A stretch of DNA of 64,000 nucleotides from Suillus spraguei (GCA_016800925.1 JABCPU010000057.1:62001-126000); one strand, 5' to 3'; positions 10,731-22,700 are shown, numbered from the stretch's first letter. Numbers and translations are program-made. The notes: generated by a model not told the origin, from the sequence alone.

Positions 10731-12312
10731 ACACAATATAATTAGTATTTCGAACGTGTTCGAAGGCACGACTCGCCATGGAGTGAATATCAATGTTGCA
10801 TCAATAATTTGCACAGGGGCTAAGACCAGTTAAGATGGACCTCTAAGGAAACCATCAATGAGTGGATGTCAAGGTGTGTTCCGATTAAAAAAATGCTGTC
10901 ATCAGCAGGTTTTGAACCTACACAGGAAAGAGAAACAGATTTTGATTCTGTTGTGGTAACCATCAGGTTAAGACTAGTTACAATGAACTGCCAAAGAAAC
11001 CATCACGGGTGAATATCAAGGTGTGTTCCGATAGAAAAAACCTTGTCGTCGGTAGGTTTCGAACCTGCACAGTCGAAGAGAAACAGATTTTGATTCTGTC
11101 GTGGCAACTACCAGGCTAACACCAGCTATGGTGAACGTTCAAAGAAACCGTCCACGAGTGAACATCAAAGTGTGTTCTGATAGAAAAAACCTCGTCATCG
11201 GCAGGTTTTGAACCCGCACAGTTCAAGATAAACAGATTTTGATTTTGTTGTGGCAACCGCCTAGCTAAGACCAGTTACGATAAACTTCTAGAGAAGCCAT
11301 GCATGAGTGAATGTCAAAGTGTGTTTCAATAAAAAAAAACTTTATCATCAGCAAGTTTCAAACCTGCACAGTCCAAGAGAAATAGATTTTGATTCTGTTG
11401 TGGCAACCACCTGACTAAGACCAGTTGCGGTGAACTTCTGAAGAAACCGTCCATGAATGAATGTCAAAGTGCGTTCTGATAGAAAAAAACTATAGTTCGG
11501 CAGGTTTCGAACCTGCGTAGCCCAAGAGAAACAGATTTCAATTCTGTTGTGGTAACCACACTAGCCAGGCTAAAGTCTTTGACTCCCACTCGACGACTCA
11601 TCCTAAGTTGAAAACCTATGGAGCCCCTGATTGACACTGCCCGAAAAGATGACATGGACAGTAAAGTTCGAGTCTGAACGTCTACGAGACAATAGAATTG
11701 CCCCGACGAGGGACGAAGACTAAGATAATTCTAATTCACCATCATGAACAGCAAGTTCAATGTGATTGACATTACCACTAAGTATACACGGAGTTTCTGG
11801 AAACACAGAAGGAAATGAGCAGATACTAGAAAATGAGGACAGTGAAACACTGTCACCACCTTGAAGGCCATACATGGAGGATTGGAGACGGGAATCTCAT
11901 CTTCCCACAAAACGGTGGTCACGCAGCAATGCAGTTCATCCCAAACACAATATCGAGACCTCACGCGACCTCGAACTCAACATCGGTAGTGAGGGCACGG
12001 CAATAAATTACTGAGGACATTGGGATTTCAGCGAAACGCGAACTTGGGCCCAAATGGCTGAGCGAACGAGCAATCGAAGAAGACGAGAAAAGAATACCAT
12101 TCAAGGACAAGAGCAACAGACCCAGGAAGACAATCGATTTGAATGATGTCCCAGTGGTAAAACACAATATAACCCACTCCCTTATGATAGCTGGAATAAA
12201 TCTACGTGGCACATTAGCACAGGGTGTTCGGAAACCAATGCAAGCACTTACCTTACTAGGAAGGTTCTGAGAAGTGGAAGCCTTGGAAGTAGAGCACGGT
12301 GGTCTGGCTTTC
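10731..12312. repeat. Left arm of large inverted repeat
   Basis: Matches, in reverse complement and at clearly recognisable but imperfect identity, the segment at about 15210-16907. Matching landmarks: outer ends CAATATAATTAG, the word CTCGCCATGGAG, the block GCACAGGGGCTAAGACCAGTTAA, the tRNA-like array, a TATAACCCACTCCCTTATG block, and an inner end GGTCTGGCTTTCC. The inner 90 bp recurs a third time at about 17305-17401, in the orientation of this left arm. Confidence 0.75.
10850..11600 (-). repeat. Tandem tRNA-like (Pol III-type) units, left array
   Basis: Five units repeat about every 148 bp; their B-box-like word starts at about 10906, 11053, 11202, 11352 and 11501. Read on the minus strand each has an A-box-like TTAGCCTGGTGG (variants), an anticodon-like stem-loop ACAGA-ATCAAAA-TCTGT, a T-arm GCAGG-TTCGAAA-CCTGC with a match to the B-box consensus GGTTCGANNCC, and a run of six or more T immediately after, as in a Pol III terminator. 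The loop would present CAA (Leu), but the 5' and 3' acceptor strands do not pair, so these are tRNA-derived repeats (SINE-like), not ordinary tRNA genes. Confidence 0.65.
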
Positions 12313-13500
12313 CATAGAGCAGCAGTCTTCGTACGAATTTCTGCTCTCTTCTGCACACAGCAGGGGCAACAAGGGTCAGTACAGATACGGACAGAGTTTG
12401 CAAGCCGTCGTGATAATATTAATCGTCGTAATGAGACCATACATGATTGTCATGCTGTCTCAAAGCCATATGGGATGCGGCAGAAGGAGAAAAGACAGTA
12501 GGAATATACTTCAGGTTAGATAGACCGGTCAAAATGTCTGTTAAGAATTATACCAACTGTCGATAGTAGGAATGCGCGCGACCAGATGTCAACTCCACGG
12601 TGACCCCATTATGATTGGAAAATAAAACGCAGCACAATGCAGTCATGCAGAAAAGACGATAGCACGGAGAAATCTCGACTCATCGTTAACATAAATAACA
12701 GTAGGAATATCAGTGAAGGGTCCAATGACTTGATAACAACTAAGGGCACAGTCGACGATTAAGATCAACATACGCAGTGAGAAACACACCACCAACTAAT
12801 GTCATAGCGGGAATGAAGCACTGCGCAGCCTGAGTGAGTCGCATATCCTGGAGGGTAAGGGCTGCTCAGTGAGCTCAGGGAAGGAATCCGAAGGATAGAT
12901 TCATTCGCCACTAATGTTGTGATATTAATAGTAATGCTCGCCAGCAGCTGCGGATCTACCTCAGTGAGCACGGCGCGCAGAGTCGCCGCAGACTGGCGTA
13001 GAACTAATTTTCATGTGACAAGGACCATAGCGTGAATAGAAACATTGGTCGGACTTCAAAATAAATTGCGGCATAGCGTAACCTATCGTCCACCATACAA
13101 AAAGTATAGTAAGAATGCCAAATTTATCAATCACATTATCTTGCATAGTGAAGAACTTTCAAACCACCGATGTGCTACTATCTTGATTAAAGCAGGATAT
13201 CCAATCGCAACGTCGTACTTAGGGACGCCAACTCAACAGCATCTATATGGTTGTTTCTGCTTTCCCGCGTGATAATTAAAGCCTCCTGAGCTGCCCCCTG
13301 TGTGACGACATCGCTCTCACTGGTCATTCTGACTCCAACAGGCCTTAAGTTAGCCTGTTATCCCTCTCCAGAAAGTCGAGGGCAACTGTGCAAGCCTAGT
13401 GGGCCGCTGGCGGAGTTTAAACTGTATTTGATCACGTTTTGCTGACCCTTTCTTGCTGGACGATCGATGAGGCGGCGTCAGCCATCTCAGTGGCATCTCT
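12313..13500. other. Spacer between arm and duplicated aldolase block; no gene seen
   Basis: No reading frame here resembles a known family, and introns do not help any of them. It is the spacer inside the large inverted repeat, on the 3' side of the aldolase gene. Confidence 0.4.
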
Positions 13501-15090
13501 TCGCCCATCATAAATGTTGGCCATTTGTTCACTGCAATGGAAAAAATCACGTTCTCATTCACATCTTCTATACCGACCTCCCCAGTTGGCCAGACTTTGC
13601 GGCTTGCCGAAGACCCACTCCGTTCCGGACTTTGGCTCCAGAATGTCCATTTCCTCTCCTCTCCTTCTCAATAAATGACTCTTTAGATTTGGGTTTTCAA
13701 CCAGATACTCTGGCGACCAGTTTATCTTAGAGATACTTCGTAGTGAATCTGCGCACAGTTTGGTATGTTTCTATAGAGGAAATGACAACGGTCATTTAAT
13801 ATCACCTGCGCCTATGCCATATTTTAGTGAATCAAAGGTTGGCATAAATATTACTGGATGCCTCAGGACTCCGTATTGTACATAGGTCAGTCAATTTACA
13901 TGTTCTCCTTGTGCGCGGGTATGTACTCGAATCTCTTTCCTTCGTCATGCTCCAAGAGCTGAAACTCGGGAATCCCATTAAACCAGCCCTCACCGTCAAG
14001 GAATATATGCGTCTTGGCCGCATTTTCTGCATCAATAAGGCGCGGTTTCAGTCCACAAGCAGCGGCAGCCTGGTTCGTTATCATTTGAACATGGCAGCAC
14101 TTTTCCAATGAGATGAAAAAGAAAACAGTAGATTCAATCGACTCGCTGGCAACAAGGATACCATGGTTCTACACGGAGGGGTTAGTAAGAACGTTCGACA
14201 GAGCTCTCAAAGATAGTTACCTGGAGGATAACAGCCTGGAATCTCGTGAGCATCGACACAAGTACGTAATCTGATGCATTCACAAACCTTGTTTGAACCC
14301 AGAGCAGTCGCTATAGCCAGACCTTCCTCGCGGTCATCCACGATCCCACGAAATTCGTATAGAGAATGATCCTATGGATTCTTTGAATAGGATAATTCCA
14401 AGGGAGCGATGAATACGAGTTACCTCATAAAATGCGCAGCTGTCTTGAGTGATGGGATCAAGGGGCAACCCGAGAGCGCCGAACGCCTTGGCGTACGTAG
14501 TGTGCGAATGCGCGGCACATATAACATCCGGGCGTGCTTCGTGAACTGCGGAATGGATCATGTACGCCGCCCTGTTGAGGAACCGCGAGGGTCCAGATTC
14601 CTTTTCCTGTATCTTCCCTTCATGGTCCACAAGAAGGAGGAGCTCAGGCTGCATCAACTTGAAGTGAACACCCTGTGGCAACTCGTGATCAATATTATAA
14701 TTTTATCTCGGTATGATATCAATCACCCAGGGGTTGACCCAGTAACAATCTGGTCTGATCGGGTCCTGTCGACAAAACAATTAGAATACCACGTATACCA
14801 TGCTGCAATCGTCACTCTTACCCGAACAGTAATATGTCCAGCGACACCTTCATCAAAGCCGTACTTTCCTGCGTTGCACGTCAGCAACGAACGCTTCGTG
14901 TTGTAATAAGACAACAAGCTTACCAAAGATACGATAAGCTTGAGCAAGGCGAAACTTCAGGAACGCTCGATGTTCGAGTGGGTCAGAGAAGGTTGGAGGA
15001 ACCGGTGCATTATGACAGTTTTCCACGTTTGGAAGATCTGACACTGTCCTCGTAGAAATATCGCTGGGTGCGGTCATGGTAACAATGAAT
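13500..15090. repeat. Duplicated block with the aldolase gene (copy 1)
   Basis: From ATGTTGGCCATTTGTTCACTG at about 13516 to the aldolase start, the sequence recurs at 20735-21925 (copy 2) and, in part, at 22690-23366 (copy 3), all in the same orientation. The aldolase first exons recur once more at 26406-26650. Confidence 0.8.
13896..15077 (-). CDS. Class II aldolase/adducin-domain protein (286 aa), intact
   Basis: Seven exons give a continuous frame of 287 codons with all junctions in phase: 15077-14924, 14868-14822, 14765-14727, 14672-14424, 14371-14288, 14235-14221 and 14168-13896. Conserved blocks follow the family: GFDEGVAGHITVR, DPIRPDCYWVNPWG, a core with HSAVHEARPDVICAAHSHTT (the AHSH metal site), LDPITQDSCAFYE, then NHGILVAS and FFFISLEKCC. 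Members bind Zn through His residues and act as aldolases or have scaffolding roles; the fungal group includes fission-yeast mug14-like proteins, for which I know of no proven substrate. Exon 6 is only 15 nt. The gene sits between the arms of a large inverted repeat, and two or more decayed copies lie downstream, so this looks like the surviving functional copy. Confidence 0.85.
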
Positions 15091-15209
15091 GTGGAATTTC
15101 GAAGAAGGGTACGCTTTTCTACATGTATTAAGCACGAATAAGCGCTGGCCTCGGGCGCAATTGTGTCCACACGTCATATTGAATAATTCATTATAAAAGA
15201 TCCGTATGG

Positions 15210-16907
15210 AAAGCCAGACCACCGTGCCCTACTTCCAAGGCTTCCACTTCTCAGAACCTTCCTAGCAAGTTAAGTGCTTCAATTGGCCTCCGAACACCCT
15301 GTGCGACAATTCTAATGCGTCATATAGATTTATTCCCACTACCATAAGGGAGTGGGTTATATCGTGTTTTACCACTGAAACCTCTCCAAATCGGTCCTCT
15401 TCCTGCATGTGTTGCTTTTGACCTTGAATCGGATTCCTCTCTCGTCTTCTTCGATTGCTCGTTCGCTCGGCCAAGTTCATGTTTCGCTGAAATCTCCATG
15501 GTCTCAGTGATCCATTGCCGTACTCTCACTGTCGGTGTCGAGTTCGAGGTCGTGATGTTATGTTTGGGATGAACTGGATTGCTGCATGGCCACCGTTTTG
15601 TGAGAAGATGAGACTCCTGTCTCCAATCCTCTATGTCTGACCTTCAAGGTGGTGACAGTGTTTCATTGTCCTCGTTTTTTTGGTATCTGCTGATTGCCCT
15701 CTGTGTTTCTAGAAACTCCGTGTATACTTAGTGGTGATTTTATATTGAACCTGCTGCTAATGATGGTGAATTAGATTTCTCTCAGTCTTCGTCCCTCGTC
15801 GGGGCAATTGTATTGTCTCGTAGACGTTCAACTCGAATTTTATTGTCCGTGTCATCTTTTTCCGGTCGTGTCAATCAGGGTCCCCATAAGTTTTCAAATT
15901 GGGAAATCTCGTGAGTCGCCAAGTGGAAGAGTTAAAGACTTTAACCTGGCCAGCGTGGTTACCACGACAGAATCAAAATATTTTCTCTTTGGAACCTGCC
16001 GATGACAAGGTTTTTTCTGTCGGAATACACCCTCATTCATGGATGGTTTCTTTAGGAGTCCATCGTAACGTGTGTTAGCCAGGTGGTTGCCAACAGAATC
16101 CAAATCTGTTTCTCTTGGACTGTACAGGTTCGAAACCCTGCTAACCTACAGTTTTTTTTCTATTGGAACACACTTTGGCATTCGTTTATAGATGGTTTCC
16201 TTAGAAGTTCATCGTAACTGGTCTTAGCCAGGTGGTTGCACAACAGAATCAAAATCTGTTTCTCTTCCACTGTGCAGGTTTGAAACCTGTTGACGACAAG
16301 GTTTTTCTATCGGAACACACGTTGACATTCACTTGTGGATGGTTTCTTTAGAAGTTGACTGCAACTGGTGAAGTCTGGTGGTTGCTACGACAGAATCAAA
16401 ATCTGTTTCTTCTGCATTGTGCAGTTTCGAAACCTGCCGACGACGAGGTTTTTTCCATTGGAACACACCTTAACATTCACTCGTAGATGGTTTCTTCGGA
16501 TGTTCATCGCAACTGGTCTAGCCTGGTGGTTGCTACAACAGAATCAAAATCTGTTTCTCTTAGACTGCAGGTTTGAAACCTGCCGACGACGAGGTTTTTT
16601 ATCAAAACACACGTTGATATTCACTCACGGATGCTTTCTTTCGAAGTTCACTGTAACTGGTGTAGCCTGGTGGTTGCTACAACAGACGCTTCTCCTTGAT
16701 TGTGTAGGTTCAAAACCTGCCGGTAACAACATTTTTTTCCAATCACGACACACCTCGTCACTGATGGATAGTTTCCTTAGAGGTTCATTTTAACTGGTCT
16801 TAGCCCCTGTGCAAATTGTTGTCGCAATATTAATATTTGCTCCATGGCGAGTCATACCTTCGGACACGCGTCCGAGTCCGAAACACTAATTATATTGGGT
16901 GTTGTGA
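15210..16907. repeat. Right arm of large inverted repeat
   Basis: Reverse-complement partner of 10731-12312, with the same landmarks in reverse order. The two arms flank about 2.9 kb that contains the intact aldolase gene. Short reading frames in it (for example about 15320-15530) match frames in the other arm but show no known domain. The arm ends outward at CTAATTATATTGGG. Confidence 0.75.
15950..16790 (+). repeat. Tandem tRNA-like (Pol III-type) units, right array
   Basis: Mirror array of the left arm, read on the plus strand. B-box-like words lie at about 16125, 16275, 16421, 16567 and 16705, spaced 138-150 bp; a sixth, degraded unit is at about 15960-16020. Most units keep the AGCCTGGTGGTTGC A-box-like word, the ACAGAATCAAAATCTGT stem-loop, a T-arm-like GCAGGTTCGAAACCTGC and a T-run. 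The last unit has lost part of its anticodon arm. Confidence 0.65.
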
Positions 16908-17957
16908 CTCGTGAGGCTGCCACAGGTTTTATGTAGCTCTTCTTTGGGCTTAGTCGCTTGCATATTGGATAGATTGGTGTCTGTAGACGTGTCTGCGATA
17001 TCAGGCGCTGATCTGTGGACCACCGCACAGAGTATCTGCAGTGATTTTAGAATGCACTCGCGATCAAGAAGAACTTTGCAAGCAAAGAGACCTATTAGTA
17101 TTTTGGATATTCTTTGCTGTCGGGGCACATAGAAGGTGCGTCTAAGTCATTGCGTTTTGGCATGGTTTATGCTTCGCAGGCACAAATTATTCCATCGTCT
17201 GCTTTCACAAGATATATTTCTTGCGGCCGAAGCTCCAGACCTGCATACGCATTAAATAACGGAAGGTCAATAAAATTTAAATTTTTCGAACAGTTGCGAG
17301 TCGCACAAGGTGTTCGGAGGCCAATGGAAGCTATTTACCTTACTAGGAAGGTTCTGAGAAGTAGAAGCCTTGGAAGTAGAGCACGGTGGTCTGGCTTTCC
17401 GTAGATCCGACTCCTTGCTCTGTTATCGGCTCCACAAACCTTCTAGTCTGGGCTTTTATCTTATCGCACTCGCGTATGCAATGTGCCAATCTACCAAATA
17501 TCCTCCAAGTTCTTCATTATGACACTCCCATCTGGCACTACACAATCCGAACCCAATACATTCACGAAAACACAACCGACTTTATTGCGGTCAAGGAACG
17601 CATCTTTTTGAACCCAACGATCTATTTCAAGGCAGTTTTTTGATAGGAGACCCGACCCCGATAGCGGCCTCCTGTGAAAGAAGCCGAGATGAGCTATAAT
17701 TAGGGGGGAGGGGGGTAGGCAGCCTCGAAGCCACATGCTGCACTGTTGTTACAAAGTCATAAATTTAACCCTACACTCGTACCTCGTTTTGGGGTAGAAT
17801 ACCAACCATTCAACTTTTTTCACACTGATAATCCAATGTTACCAAATTAGCTATTTGACAAATAAAGTCCTATGGCGTAACAAACTGCAAAGAAACCCTG
17901 GTGACAAAAATAATAGGTCACGCATAAAAGTGAACAAGGTGGATTACGAGGGAACTA
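16908..17957. other. Intergenic with two duplicated fragments
   Basis: About 17305-17401 repeats the inner end of the inverted-repeat arms (GGTGTTCGGAGGCCAATG to GGTCTGGCTTTCC). About 17455-17590 resembles 26690-26830 (GCAATGTGC..., TCATTATGACACTC, CACGAAAACACAA), which is the 3' UTR of the Kre9-like gene. No intact gene here. Confidence 0.55.
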
Positions 17958-20335
17958 TCAGGCATATCCGAAAGATTCGACATATAGGGTCACACTCGGT
18001 CCTCCTCTGAGAATACTGGATGGTCCAGAAACAGGAAAGCGGAGTGCATGACGTACCGCACGCGCTATACCCTGTGATCCGCAAACTAATATAATACCCG
18101 TAAGCTGCACATTTTTGGAGGTCAGTGGAGTCAGTGCTTACCGCTCACCGACATACTCCCTGAAGCAATGCCGACCTCTTCTTTGAGCAATGCATCCAGG
18201 TCCGATCGTCCACTTTCCATCTTGACCCCGCGTAACGACAATATCGCGCTTTGTTCGGAAGTGCCGTGCTTCTCTGTTGGATTTGAAGAGTTGGAATCCT
18301 CTTCCATAGGCTGTGTCGCTGATGAAGAACCAGTGTTAAAGATACGGATGGATATTGTCAAGGAAGGCGGAGCAAGCTGAACAGCCTTGATGAGTGCTTC
18401 TTCAATCCATTGAAGATATCCTATAAAACATGGCGTCGGTATTGTTCATAGAAGAAGCCGTGGATAGGCCATAAATCTACGCACCAACCCCGCGGATGGA
18501 CCAAATGAATACCACCCGTTTGCAGGAGCTTTTCCCCTTACGTACGTTCCTATGATCACGATTAGATATCAATGACAAGAATCATATTAACCCACGTACT
18601 CGATGACGTTCAGGAAGACCGGGAGGGTATACGATACACCAGACCCCCCTGGCTTCGTTAAGTACTGCGTGCGATGTGAGTACGAGACGATGCACAGCTC
18701 ACCTGCCACAAATACAGACGTGTTGTAAGAAGTGAGGTCAGGAGACGAGCCATAAGGACCATCCACAAAAACCTTAACTTCGCCCTTCGCGGCAGCTACC
18801 TTCTTTAATTTTTTCGTGAACCCTCCATGCACATTAACTAAAAACACTAGCTCCTTCCAAAATGGAGCGCTTGATCCCAGAACTTGAGTTTCGCAATTTT
18901 CTCCGCTTCCCGATTGATCCTCTGTTCTTGCGGTTGACAGAAGACTGGAGTCTAAACTCGCGATAGTAAAAGGGTGCGCTTCGAACGGCAGTGTCGAAAC
19001 CGAGGGCATAGTTAGATACACCGCTTGCCCTGGGGACCAATGGAAATGCGAGGGTCGACGTAGGCGCAATCGAACGATATTTTCAGCAAGCAATTCTGTC
19101 GATGCGTCCATCGTCCCCGTTCCTGACTTGAAGCCGAAATAAGAGTAATTGAATACAACAAGTCGAACCGCCCGGACGAAGCGATCGAAAGCCCAAAACA
19201 CAAATGAGGGCCATATCCAGTACGACCCTCTGATTGCCACCAGTTAGCGATGACGCTATATGTATTAATTTGCACTTACTGGACACCATTGGTATCTTGA
19301 TAAGCACCTTTGGCGTGGTAATATCCTCCCACTAGAAATATCCTGCATTCTGCCTGTCAATAACAATTACAAACGAATAGAAGTTCTACACTGACAAGAC
19401 GCCAACGAAGTGGATATAGAAAAAGACCTCATAGACGCCACTGCGAACGGGACGCAGTGATACTAGGATCAGAATAAGGAAGGCAGCCATGGCAATGATC
19501 CCGGCACGGACCCAGTCCTGGTTCAAAGTTGCGAAGGAGCTTTCGGTAAACTCGATTAGAAAAATGCAAGTATGGATCGGAGGTACATACGAGGGAAACC
19601 ATATCATTTCGCCCGCTACATGTACACAAAGGAGCATAAAACATGTCCTAGCCATCATTCGATGAAGATAATTGAGCTTCGTGTCCATGAGTAAATACCC
19701 CGTTGGAGAGTAATTAAGAGCCATACCCTATCGTAGCTAATGCCTGTGACCACTGATGCAAAAAAAATCAGCAAGACGTCGGATTTGTAGCGTGTCCACC
19801 TACAGGACACGAAATTGTTCTTTGTGCCAAGAGCCGCGATAATGGGAAACTGACTGCATGCTATTATGGCTGTGCGGTTACTCCAGTAGATGACATCAAG
19901 TCTCTGACCCTCGAAAGTTGCTGCGGAATTTAGTGGTTAATATGGTGTAAGTAGTAGGATCATATACAATCCTGCAAGCTTACTGTTAATGAAGGCATAT
20001 ATCAATAAAAGGGTAATGTATGCCACAGTCACGAAAACCTCTGCCATGTTAAGAGTAAAGGATTTTCCAATTTCTAGGGTCCACCGGAAGGCAACAACGC
20101 GATAGAAGTTTATGATTGCGAGTGGGATACGACGGAGAGAGAATCTGTATTGTATGTCATTAATGGCAGCGGTTTCTTCGTCGGACTCGTAGTGTCTGCG
20201 CCTGGCGAATTTGGAGTGAACGAGAGACCCCCACTGGAAGCAGCCGACTATAAAGAGAAACGCGGCAATAGTATACCATACTTGTTCAGGGTAGTAGGTG
20301 TCATTCGGGTCAGCTATCTCAGCTTCGGATAACAT
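17958..20335 (-). CDS. Ferric reductase transmembrane protein (FRE family, 611 aa)
   Basis: Probable plasma-membrane reductase that moves electrons from NADPH through FAD and two haems to Fe(III) or Cu(II) for uptake. Eleven exons join in phase to 612 codons: 20335-19984, 19920-19804, 19752-19727, 19676-19591, 19539-19396, 19342-19280, 19229-18703, 18648-18600, 18549-18485, 18420-18142, 18085-17958. Order of parts: N-terminal membrane segment with AAFLFIVGCFQWGSLVH, further membrane helices, haem region with LHRMMAR, LCVHVAGE and YIHFVGV, FAD-binding HPFTIAS, NAD-binding VDGPYGSSPD and AGGSGVSYTLPVF, then SCKRVVFIWSIR, an acidic Ser-rich insert, and the C-terminal CGSQGIARAV (the family's CGP-type NADPH motif, here CGS). 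I see no break. No dedicated iron-uptake neighbour lies beside it. Confidence 0.9.
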
Positions 20336-20734
20336 CTTGGGACAGGCAGAAGGAAGATGGGTTCAGGCAGAAGGAGGTTGGTGGAAGGGCAGACGAAGTC
20401 ACTAAAAATGATGACATGACTTTGGTTGAACCGAATAAAATTATCTTGGCGAATTCATGGGCCAATCAGGAAATGCTCACAATGCTGTAGCCCTGCACTG
20501 CAAGTGACAGTTGATGTATTGTGAGTCTCATCAATTATGCCATAAAAGGGTTTGCATAAAAAAAATAAAAAATAAGGTTTAGGAACGTCGAGGTTTCCGG
20601 ATGTTTACATGGTGAGGTTCACTGTGCACACTTACTAGCGCCGAGTCAGATACCAGTAGTGTACAACAGTAACGCGGTAAGGGTTTATTTTGACCTCAGC
20701 AACTTAAGAATTGAGCACGCTTACTATAACTCGG
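20336..20734. other. Upstream region of the ferric reductase; no gene seen
   Basis: Probably its promoter. It contains a single TTATC (GATAA on the other strand), a possible GATA-factor site, but one copy is weak evidence for iron regulation. An A-rich run lies at about 20558-20575. Confidence 0.35.
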
Positions 20735-21077
20735 ACATGGATGTTGGCCATCTGTTCACTGTAATGAAAAACACCCCATTCTGACTCACATCTTCTATAC
20801 GACCTTGTCAGTTGCGGACAGACTTTGCCACATGCCCCCAGACTCCGTTCGGACTTCCGCTCCAGTGTCTATTTCTAGGATGTCCTATCTTTCTCGATGA
20901 ATGACTCATTGTCATTGGTTCTGCCTCCAGATACTAGTCCTCATAGAGATACTTGGCAGGATGCAGTTGGGTATGTTCCGTAGTGTTTCAGCATCACGGG
21001 GCTGCGCCTACACCATGTTTTAGCGAATCAAAGATTGACCTGGATGTTTCAGGACTCCGTATTGGTAAAGAGGTTTG

Positions 21078-21925
21078 TTACATATTCTCCTTACGTGCAG
21101 GTACGTACTCGAATCTCTTTCCTTCTTCGTACTCCAAGAGCTGAAACTCGGGAATCCCGTTAAACCAGCCTAATATCTCACGCCCAAGGCGCTTATGTGT
21201 CTCAGAGGGCCGCATTGTCTGCATCAATAAAGCGCAGTCTCAGTCCCAGTTTGGTCCGTTATCATCTGAACATGGCAGCACTTTTCCAATGAGATGAAAA
21301 AGAAAACAGTAGATTCAGTCGACTTGGTGGCAACAAGGATCCCGTGGTTCTACACGGAGGGGTATGTAAGAACGTTCGACAGAGCTATAAAATATGCTTA
21401 CCTCGAGGATAACAGCCTGGAACCTCGTGAGCGTCGACACAAGTACGTAATTCGGTGTATTCACAAACCTTGTTTGAACAGTCGCTATAGCCAAACCTTC
21501 CTCGCGGTCACCGACGATCCCAGGAAATACGCTATATAGGACATGATCCTATGGATTCTCTGTGAATGAAATTCCTTATAAAATGCGTAGCTGTCTTGGG
21601 TTATGTGATCAAGGGGTACCCCAAGAGCGCCGAAGGCCTTGGCATGCATAGAGTGCGAATGCGCAGCACAGATAACATCCGGGCGAGCTTCATGAACTGC
21701 GGAATGGATCATGTACGCCACCTGGCTGAGGAACCGGGAGGGTCCAGATTCCTTTTCCTGTGTCTTCCCTTCATGGTCCACGAGAAGGAGGAGCTCAGGC
21801 TGCATCAGCTTGAAGTGAATGCCTTGTGGCAACTCGTGAATATCATGATTTTATATTGGCGTGATGTCAATCACCCACCGCAATCTGGTCTGATCGGGTC
21901 TTTCGACAAAACAATTAGAATACTA
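21078..21925 (-). pseudogene. Class II aldolase, decayed copy 2
   Basis: Exons 4 to 7 of the 13.9-15.1 kb gene are easily recognised: PQGIHFKLMQPELLLLVDHE, the AHSHS metal site, NHGILVATKSTESTVFFF and the final RKENM. Exon 7 has frame changes and stops, and the exon 3 region breaks off at about 21905-21925, where Helitron-like sequence starts. Exons 1 and 2 are absent next to it. Confidence 0.8.
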
Positions 21926-21939
21926 CGTACAAGGACACC

Positions 21940-22700
21940 CTTCGGTCGGCTCCATGACGATATGTACATATTGATTTTACATAGTAATTCAGGGAATACA
22001 ACGTTTGTGCTTTCCTGTGTCTCGTTTGTCTCTGCAAATAGACACAGCGTGTCTCTTCGCATTCTCAATGTCGACAGAGCCGTGTACAATTGACCGCAAG
22101 CAACGGGATCCGTTCGATGGTCGAGTATGGTCCGTGCCAGCGTTAAGCCTTGAAACCCGTTAAATGTAGTTGCATACGCAGGTCGCAAGGAAAACTGTCT
22201 TCGATTTACCGGCTACAATGAACGGTTTGGATGGAACGCAAAGTTGATGCAGAGAATGCAATGGCTTTCGAATGTATTCATGAGTTGGACTTCGACTTCA
22301 ACGAAACGATGATGCAGAGCCACCCGCGCATTCCTAACCAATCCTTTTTCTACAGAAGTTTCGTTCAATGGCGCAAACGCAATCTTTTTTCAGATCCAGG
22401 CGATGAGGAGGCACTCCAGGATGGGTTAACGATGCAAATAGTCGAGTGTGTATTCTGGTGCGTTCAATTCAGTTTGTCTGAAATAAAGTAAGATTCTCTA
22501 TTATCTTGTGAGTGGCATGTGCGCTTGATATCTGTTTGCGATACACACGAAAATCGCCAGGTAATTTGTCCAGAATTCCGTTGTTGAATTCGTCAATGTA
22601 GATCTTGAGAGGGGAAAGGAATGCGCGATGATGACAAAGCACACATCTCGTGGACGGAAAAACACTGGTAGATACAATTGTACCCGATGCCGGCAAGTCT
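21940..22700 (-). mobile_element. Helitron helicase (Pif1-like) C-terminal relic
   Basis: The minus strand encodes RPAYATTFNGFQGLTLARTI, DHRTDPVACGQLYTALST and a following block ending VFPELL, which is the conserved end of Helitron-encoded Pif1-family helicases (the usual text is AYATTFNGxQGLTL and HGQLYTALSRV). About 200 bases upstream on the same strand, EFNNGILDKLPG matches another conserved helicase segment. Frame changes and missing parts show that it is dead. It sits between two decayed aldolase copies, so insertion or Helitron-mediated capture may have shaped the cluster. Confidence 0.7.

Noticed and set aside
10850..16790. Genuine tRNA-Leu(CAA) gene clusters
   Set aside because: Anticodon-like and T arms are good, but 5' and 3' acceptor strands do not pair and the D-loop is too short. 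Kept as tRNA-like repeats.
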